A stretch of DNA of 64,000 nucleotides, taken from positions 3,045,001 through 3,109,000 of the forward strand of contig JALIGW010000022.1 of NCBI GenBank assembly GCA_023053685.1, written 5' to 3'. The translations under genes and the position numbers were made by a program. Position 1 is the first letter of the stretch. Each line of letters begins with the position of its first letter. Below the pieces are notes generated by a model. That model was not told the origin of the DNA and did not search any database. It was given only the letters and a program-made list of their open reading frames with translations. Source of the stretch: Diadophis punctatus similis. Its lineage: Eukaryota; Chordata; Lepidosauria; Squamata; Dipsadidae. Below are positions 57,620 through 64,000 of the stretch, in pieces.

Positions 57620-58440
57620 GCATAACAGAGTTGGAACGGTCCTTGGAGGTCTTCTAGTCCAGGGGTCGGCAACCTTAAACACTCAAAGAGCCATTTGGAC
57701 CCGTTTCCCACAGAAAAGAAAACACCGGGATCCACAAAACCCTTCCCGTGCCTGACTATTTCCTGAGCGGCCACAAAACTAGCATATATAGTTGAATTAA
57801 ACGTTCTGTTTTCTTCTGAAACTTTTCTTTTCTTGGATTTATCCATGGGGGTCGAAAAGCTCAATAAATCGCGTGCTGGCAGGTATCACACATTGGCGGT
57901 TGTGACGTATTTTGAGCGACCGGGAGCCGCATATTTTGAGCGACCGGGAGCTGCAGCAGAGGGATGAAAGAGCCACATGCGGCTCCAGAGCCGCGGGTTG
58001 CTGACTCCTGTTTAGTCCAACCTCCTCTGCTCAGGCAGGAAAACCTCTACCATTTCAGACCAATCTCTTCTTTAAAACCTCCAGTGTTGGAGCACCCGCA
58101 ATTTCTGGAGGCAAGTAGTTCCACTGGTTACTTGTTCTCACTGCCAGGAAATTCCTCCTTAGTTCTAGGTTGCTTCTCTCCTTGATTAGTTTCCATCTAT
58201 TGCTTCTTGTCCTACCCTCAGGGGCTTTGGAGAATAGCTTGACCCCTTCTTCTTTGGGGGCAGTGCAGTCCCTGAGATATTGGAACACAGCTATTATGTC
58301 ACCCCTAGTCCTTCTTTCCGTTAAAGTAGACATACCCAATTCCAGCAACCGTTCTTTCTATGTTTTGGCCTCCAGCCCCGCAATGCTCTTTGTTGCTCTT
58401 CTCTGCACTCTTTCTAAATTCTGTATTGTGCAGGGACTTA
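57620..58440 (-). mobile_element. CR1 3' portion, minus strand, split by a hAT element
   Basis: AACAGAGTTGGAACGGTCCT to 57659, then TTTAGTCCAACCTCCTCTGC to about 58440; minus-strand residues include RRTRGDIIAVFQYLRDCTAP and LELRRNFLAVRTSNQWNYLP. Confidence 0.9.
57660..58010. mobile_element. hAT-type MITE nested in CR1
   Basis: 351 bases, ends CAGGGGTCGGCAACC and GGGTTGCTGACTCCTG; inside AAGAGCCATTTGGACC and AAGAGCCACATGCGGCTCC. Flanks TTCTAGTC and TT-TAGTC match an 8-base duplication with one lost base. Confidence 0.85.
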
Positions 58441-58913
58441 CAACACCCTCTCCCCCACCCCCCACCCCAAATTTTGCTCCGCAAGCAAGCTCCCAAAGTC
58501 TCTCACCCCTGATTTAGAGAAAGAGTGCCACAAGTGCATAATATTGAACCTGCAATAAATTGTTTGCTGCTTCCCTTATCCTTTCCCCACCCCACCCCAC
58601 CCCCCATCTTGGCTGTCGCCCCGATAAACTGCGCTGAGCACTGGTGAATTAAAGAGGAACCAAAACAACGACACCGACCCACAAATCTGGTTGCCATGAC
58701 AGATTGTTAGTGGGTGAGCTTTCTATAAAAAATTTTTTAACGATTCCATATATCCACGGAAGGCTGGTAGAGATCTCAGCCGGAGGATGCCAAGTTTATT
58801 TCCAGGTGGTATTCGACTTATAACCATTTACCTGTGCTTCGAACCCCAGTAAGCAAAACATCCAAGAACAGCAGAGTTTACTCCTAAGAGAACTGCAAGC
58901 AAGTTCAGCATCC

Positions 58914-59135
58914 CATACAGGGAGTCCTCGACTTACGACAGTTCATTTAGTGACCGTTCGAAGTTACAATGACACTCAAAAAAGACACTCAGGACTCTTT
59001 ATCACACTTGTGACCGTTGCAAGCATCCCAGCGTGGTCACGTGATTAAAATTCAGATGCTTGGCGACTGTCTCGTATTTATGACGGTTGCAGTGTCCCTG
59101 GGTCACGTGATCCCCTTTTGCGACCTTCGGACCTC
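58914..59135. mobile_element. Tigger-like element, right end lost
   Basis: TACAGGGAGTCCTCGACTTA, ACAGTTCATTTAGTGACCGT, GGGTCACGTGATCCCCTTTT, then a pyrimidine array begins. Confidence 0.65.
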
Positions 59136-59575
59136 CTTTCCTTTCCCTCTTTTTCCTCCCTCCCTCCCTCCCTCCCTCCCTCCATCCCTTTTTCTTTCTC
59201 TTCTTTTCCTTTCTTTCCTCTCTCTTTCCTTTCCTCTCTCTTTCCTTTCCCTTCCTTTCCTTTCCTTTTTCCCTTCCCTTCCTTTCCCTTCCCTTCCCTT
59301 TTCTTCTTTTCCTTTCCTTTTTTTCTGCTTCCCCTTCCCCTTCCCCTTTCTTCCCCTTATTTTCTTTTATTTTCCTTCATTCCCTCTCTCTCTCCCTCCC
59401 TCCCTCCCTTCCATCATTTTTATCTTTCCTTCTCTTCTTTCTTTTCCTTTCCTTCTTCTTTCCTTTCCTTCTTTCCTTCTTTCCTTTCCTTTCCTTCCCT
59501 TCCCTTTCTTCCTTCCCTTCCCTTTTCCCCTTTCTCCTTCTCCTCCTCTTTTTCCTTCTCCTTTTCCTTTTCCCT
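59125..59575. repeat. Pyrimidine microsatellite (CCTTT and CCCT units)
   Basis: About 450 bases of mixed CCTTT, CTTCC and CCCT units. Confidence 0.95.
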
Positions 59576-59576
59576 G

Positions 59577-60010
59577 CCAACCTTCCTGGCCCCCATTGCC
59601 TCTCCCATGGGCCCCCACCCACCAGCTCCAGGCCCGTCTCCCACCCCTTCGCGTGCCCCGCTCTCCCTCGGCCAGGGACCGATGGCAACCCAGCCATTCC
59701 GGGGTCCTGATCCAGGCCTCCTAATTTACCGGGCCAGCGCATCCCCTTGTCGTCAGCCTGATTCATACCAGCAGGCCATGTTGTCGGTGTTGTGCCTGCG
59801 TGCGTGTGTGTGCGTGGGGGGGGGGAGGGTGAAGAGGGAGCAGGGGGAGAAATGATGGATGGGCCATGCCAGAGAGGTAGAATTAGGTGTCGAAGACCCT
59901 AGCTTTCCAGAAGAAAAAAGAGGAAGGGGTAGGGAGGTGGGGGAACGAGGAATCATAATAAAGTCATTTATCACTGGGCTACATTCACCAGTCAAGCCAG
60001 CAATCCCGGG
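59577..60010. promoter_or_regulatory. Candidate conserved island downstream of MEIS3
   Basis: Non-repetitive, with CTCCTAATTTACCGGGCC (about 59717) and ATCATAATAAAGTCATTTAT (about 59951), HOX/CDX-like words. No splice-bounded frame. Low certainty. Confidence 0.3.
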
Positions 60011-60239
60011 GGGAGGCAAGAAGAGGGAGGAAAGGGGGGGAAGCGGGGGAGGGGAGGGGGGGAGAGAAAGCTGGTTTGCATGCATGTTTTCTAAGCTGCT
60101 GGTTTTTAAGAAATACTCATGTGGGGTTGCAGTGGGTGGGTGGGGGGTTTCCTTCTTTGGTTGTAGGGAACTGATTAAAGAATGTTATCAAAGGTAAAAC
60201 TGAATGGAGGGGGGTGGGTGGGAAGCAACATGGCTCCAG

Positions 60240-60712
60240 GGCAGTGTTCCTCTGGCAACTTTAAGACATGTGGACTTCAACTCCCAGAATTCCCCAGGCA
60301 GCATTCCCTCACTCTTAAAAGTCCACTAGCAAGCTGGCAGGGGAATTCTGGGAATTGAAGTCCACCTGTCTTAAAGTGCACTAGCACACTAGCTAGGGAA
60401 TTCTGGGTATTGAAGTCCACCTGTTTTATCATCCACCAGCATGCTGGCAGGGGAATTCTGGGTATTGAAGTCCACCTGTCTTATTGTCCACCAGCATGCT
60501 GGCAGGGGAATTCTGGGAATTGAAGTCCACCTGTCTTAAAGTGCACAAGCTAGGGAATTCTGGGAGTTGAAGTCCACCTGTCTTATCGTCCACCAGCATG
60601 CTGGCAGGGAAATTCTGGGAGTTGAAGTTCACCTGCCTTTTAATCCACTAGGACGCTGGCAGGGGAATTCTGGGAGTTGAAGTCCACGCATCTTACAGTT
60701 CCCACCGTTGAT
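60240..60712. repeat. Tandem amplification of palindrome-family arm
   Basis: One forward arm (GGACTTCAACTCCCAGAATT) then about six reversed units of about 60 bases with GGGGAATTCTGGGAATTGAA and TCCACCTGTCTTA, separated by CCACCAGCATGCTGGCAGG. Confidence 0.9.
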
Positions 60713-61020
60713 CCACTCTGGCTTCAAACCTTCCACAATCCACCCCATCCGAAATATCTGTGGTTGGAGAAATCCTGACTTCTCCTGTTCCCCCCCCCCA
60801 CCTTTCACATGTCCTACAGAGAGGCTAGGAGTGAAACTGCTGCTTTGCACCTGCGGAACTCCCCTCCCCATGAGCATGAGTGAAGGGGAAGCCTGCTCTG
60901 GCCTGGAGACAGCCACATGGTGCATGGTTTGGGAGCATCTGCTGCGACACCAGGTCGGCTTGGAAGGGGTCATCGGGAGCAGGCTTGTGGTGGTGGTGGG
61001 GGAAACCTAATTGAATCTGT

Positions 61021-61220
61021 TGCTTTCTCCCCACCTAGAAGGCCTGCTGATCATCTCCCTTTAACCAAGGCTAACGTGCCTGGGCCATAAGGCACCAGCT
61101 GAAGGAAGGCTGCTGTGTAAACAATTAAACCGGCATAAACAGGACTGGCCCACCGCCCGTCTCGCTTTGCTTAAAAATCAGAGTGCTCTTTGACAATATT
61201 TACAACCCCGATTAAGAAGC
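61021..61220. promoter_or_regulatory. Candidate conserved island downstream of MEIS3
   Basis: Non-repetitive with GTGTAAACAATTAAACC (forkhead plus homeodomain), GCATAAACAGG, GACAATATTTACAA and CCGATTAAG. No coding frame recognised. Confidence 0.35.
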
Positions 61221-61554
61221 GTAAGCAAAGCAGGGTCTTGGGTTACAGCCCCCTCCCCTGACGGTACCCAAAACAAGGCCTGGAAACTCCGCAGGTCTGT
61301 AAACCCTCCCACCCCCTCTCTTCCCAAAACTGCAATTGGAGCTCTTTAACCTCTGGTCTTCTTGTGTTTTGTGTTTTGTGTGTGTTTTGGGGAGGTTTGT
61401 GTGTGTGTGTGTGTGTGCGGGGAGGGGGGTGCCCAAGCATGCTTCCTGGCTAACTTCAGTTCATGGAACCCTTCCTTTCCTCTGTGGCCAAGCTTTGCAT
61501 GTTTCTAGGTGTAAAAGCTGAGAAATTCTAATTTGTCTCTTGTTTGGTTCTTCC

Positions 61555-62030
61555 ACGCTATAAAAAAGATGTTGAGACTCTAGAAAGAGTGCAGAGAAGA
61601 GCAACCAAGATGATTAGGGGACTGGAGGCTAAAACATACGATGAACAGTTGCAGGAACTGGGCATGGCTGGTCTAGTGAAGAGAAGGACCAGGGGAGACA
61701 GGATAGCAGTCTTCCAGTATTTGAGGGGCTGCCACAGAGAGAAGGGGGTCAAGCTATTCTCCAAAGCACCAGAAGTTAGGACAAGAAGCAACGGATGGAA
61801 ACTAACCATGGAGAGATTCAACCTACAAATAAGGAGGAATTTTCTGACAGGGAGAACAAATAAACCAATGGAACAGAAGTTGCCTTTGGAAGTTGTGGGA
61901 GCTTCATCACTTGAGGCTTTCAAGAAGAGACTGGACTGCCATTTGTCAGAAATGGTGTAGGGTCTCCTGTCTGGGCTGGACTAGATGACCTACAAGGTCC
62001 CTTCCAACTCTGTTAATCTGTTAACTCTTG
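61555..62030 (+). mobile_element. CR1 LINE ORF2 C-terminus and 3' end
   Basis: Uninterrupted frame from 61544 to 61960 encodes KDVETLERVQRRATKMIRGL, RTRGDRIAVFQYLRGCHREK and LPLEVVGASSLEAFKKRLDC, the end of CR1 reverse transcriptase, then the terminal GACTAGATGACCTACAAGGT. 5'-truncated, so inactive. Confidence 0.93.
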
Positions 62031-62337
62031 GGTTCCGGACCTCTGCAGCAGTGACTGACAGGCAGAAAAACAACCGGTGAAGCCAGGGAAGTCCATGGCC
62101 TGAGTGTGTGTGTCAAAAAAGTCAAGATGGCGGCTGCACGTACTGTACGTAGGGGTTGGGTGAAAAAGAAGGATAGCTATTCCTGGCTATCTAAGCCCCA
62201 CCGTTTTTAATCAGGCATTGCAGTTAGAAACAGCTGGAAATTGGGTTTTACAATTGTGGTTGCCATCTTGACTTTTTTGCCCTCCCTTCCCCTGGAAGCT
62301 GACAGCTGAAGCCTTTATCCTTTTACATGCAGGCTTG

Positions 62338-62612
62338 TCAACTCCTTTTTGGGAGACGAAGTCCACACATCTTAAAAGTCTATTAGCTTGGTGGCTGGGG
62401 AATTCTGGGAGTTGAAGCCCCTATATCTTAAGGTTCACGAGCATGCTTTCTGGGGAATTCTGGGAGTCGAAGTCCAGCCATATTAAAGCTCATAGCCTGT
62501 TGACCAGGGAATTTTGGGAGTCGAAATCCACCCATCTTAAAGCTCGTAGCCTGCTGACTAGGGAATTCTGGGAGTTGAAGTCCACCCATCTTACATGCAT
62601 GCTGGCTGGGGA
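62338..62612. repeat. Tandem amplification of palindrome-family arm
   Basis: Four units with GGGAATTCTGGGAGTTGAAG and CATCTTAAAG, about 60 bases apart. 62613-63130 is unique. Confidence 0.88.
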
Positions 62613-63130
62613 ACCCTTTTACCTGTAGACTTGCCAACTCCCTTTCGGAAGGCTAATTCCTATACCTGTCCAAGTTTAGTCCATAAATAGAAAAACCGGT
62701 AAAAGGGATGATCTCCCTGCCACAAAAAATACTGCTGGGACCACAGAGAAGCAGTTTCCAGGATTAACGTGGGCTCCCTCTTCCCAAGGAGTTAGCAATC
62801 CCATTTTTTTTTGCCATGGACTCGATGGCCAAACCAGGTTCCCTCCTCTGCGGAACCAGAAATGTTCACCTGTGCGATGGTGACGGGCTAAATACCTGCA
62901 GCTGAAAACAAGGAAACTTCCCAACTATCTTGTTTCAATTTCACACCGGGTCCCGAAAGGTGCTGGGCATGTGGGGAGCCGGGGAAGGGTCTGCATATTG
63001 TGGAAGACCACAAAAGATGGAAAGAGATGGGTGAAGGGCACCCTCGCCTCCTCCCGCCAAGCCCTCCTCTGTGGGTCTCGGGGAAGGCTGAAATGCAATG
63101 CTTGTGGCCCTCTTTGGTTCAATTGCAGGC

Positions 63131-63190
63131 TAATGAAGGGTCATTAATCATCCAATTATACACCTGTCAGGAGGGGAACAATAGTGCCGA
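63131..63190. promoter_or_regulatory. Candidate TALE/HOX element downstream of MEIS3
   Basis: TAATGAAGGGTCATTAATCA, TCCAATTATACACCTGTCAG and AACAATAG in 55 bases: homeodomain cores, an E-box CACCTG, the MEIS core CTGTCA and a SOX-like word. Confidence 0.4.
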
Positions 63191-63738
63191 GCCGAAGAAG
63201 GCTGGGGGCATCTGAGCTGGCGGGGGCCCCTCCGCAGAACAAATCCAGGGGAGACAATGGGTCACAAAGCAGAGATGACCCCCGGAGCAGGCAGAAGGCA
63301 AACCCAGAAGTTGGAGGGTGGTTGGGGGAAGGGGGAATTCAGCTTGGGGAGGGTTGTTGTCCTGGGGGAAGGAGGAAACTAGGCAGCCCTCTCTTGTACA
63401 CCCGGGTCACTGTTTGAGTGAGCTTTTTCACCTGCCTGATCAAGAACGACTCAAGAAAGAAGGAAACAGTCCTAAAACCAGATTGCCGTCAGCCTTTCCA
63501 GGTAGGCCAGGCTAGCAATCAAAGTTATGCAGAGCAATATTGCCTTTATTGTAAAGTGACAGCAACAGAATCCTGCATATCTGAATGTGCTTCCCCCCCC
63601 TCACCCTTTATCTCCGTGAAAACGAGGGAAGGTCATGGCTGAGTCGCTTTCTCACATTACCTTTCTTTCCCGGGACTCCTGTTTCTTTTATCCGATCCGT
63701 TGCTTTGGATTACAGCTCTTCCTCCTGTTCCTCAACAT
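63191..63738. other. Unique downstream DNA, no recognised gene
   Basis: No gene or repeat recognised. The same applies to 63863-64000. Confidence 0.4.
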
Positions 63739-63862
63739 CAGGGATGGGCAACCAGGGCACCTTTAGGACCTGTGGTCTTCAACGCCCAGGATTCTCGAGC
63801 CAGCACAGGAATTCTGGGAATTGAAGTCCACAGCTCGTAAAGGTGCCTTAGTTGCCCACCCC
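63739..63862. repeat. Palindromic dispersed repeat, both arms
   Basis: GATGGGCAACCAGGGCACCT left, GGTGCCTTAGTTGCCCACCC right, with GTCTTCAACGCCCAGGATTC and GGAATTCTGGGAATTGAAGT meeting between them. Confidence 0.75.
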
Positions 63863-64000
63863 TGTCGAAGATCATCCTTTCTGGCCACTGTACTTGGTGT
63901 CCTCCCAAATGCCTTTCACAGCTGCAGGGCACCAGCTGAAGGAAAGGGGAATCAGAGATTCAAAATGATATTGAAATGCCAGGCTGGTCAGATGGCTGTT

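Noticed and set aside
59577..59855. Pro/Ser-rich frame after the pyrimidine array
   Set aside because: The first two thirds is translated microsatellite and the remainder has no known domain or splice boundaries; kept only as a possible conserved non-coding island.
61544..61960. Intact 138-codon gene
   Set aside because: It is the end of a CR1 reverse transcriptase; the 5' part of the element is missing and the same sequence recurs in broken form at many places here.

Overview
The window is vertebrate nuclear DNA, almost certainly from a snake. Three things point that way. The code is split into small exons of a conserved animal gene. CR1 LINE 3' ends repeatedly run straight into (ATTCT)n microsatellites, a pattern described for snake genomes. 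Simple repeats are extremely abundant and include GATA/GACA arrays of the Bkm type. There are no bacterial, viral or organelle genes.

One gene is recognisable: the plus-strand TALE homeobox gene MEIS3, coding from 16147 to 52615 in 12 exons, with an AATAAA signal at 52771. Exons 3-12 read cleanly: the PBX-binding MEIS domain lies in exons 3-6 and the homeodomain spans exons 8-10. Two single bases appear to be missing relative to the conserved frame, one at the exon 1 donor and one near the end of exon 2. Adding both back gives about 380 codons, so they are probably sequence errors unless reads confirm them.

Layout. 1-14000: upstream DNA full of CR1 3' ends, hAT and Tigger-like MITEs, a tRNA-derived SINE, microsatellites and a 100-base assembly gap (10879-10978); no gene was recognised. 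14060-16160: GC-rich promoter and 5' leader region. 16158-52565: introns, mostly microsatellites and decayed transposons, with a few homeobox-motif-rich islands that look like regulatory elements. The acceptors of exons 2, 6 and 8 sit at or close to the end of long pyrimidine microsatellites. 52616-64000: 3' UTR, an inverted minisatellite, a higher-order CCTT array, more CR1, SINE and hAT copies, and several candidate conserved non-coding islands; no further gene was recognised.

The most interesting non-genic content is a set of Penelope-like retroelement ends that carry hammerhead-ribozyme-like cores (CTGANGA...GAAA), some as inverted pairs and two flanked by target-site duplications inside CR1. 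Nearly every other long reading frame in the window is a translated microsatellite and is not a gene.
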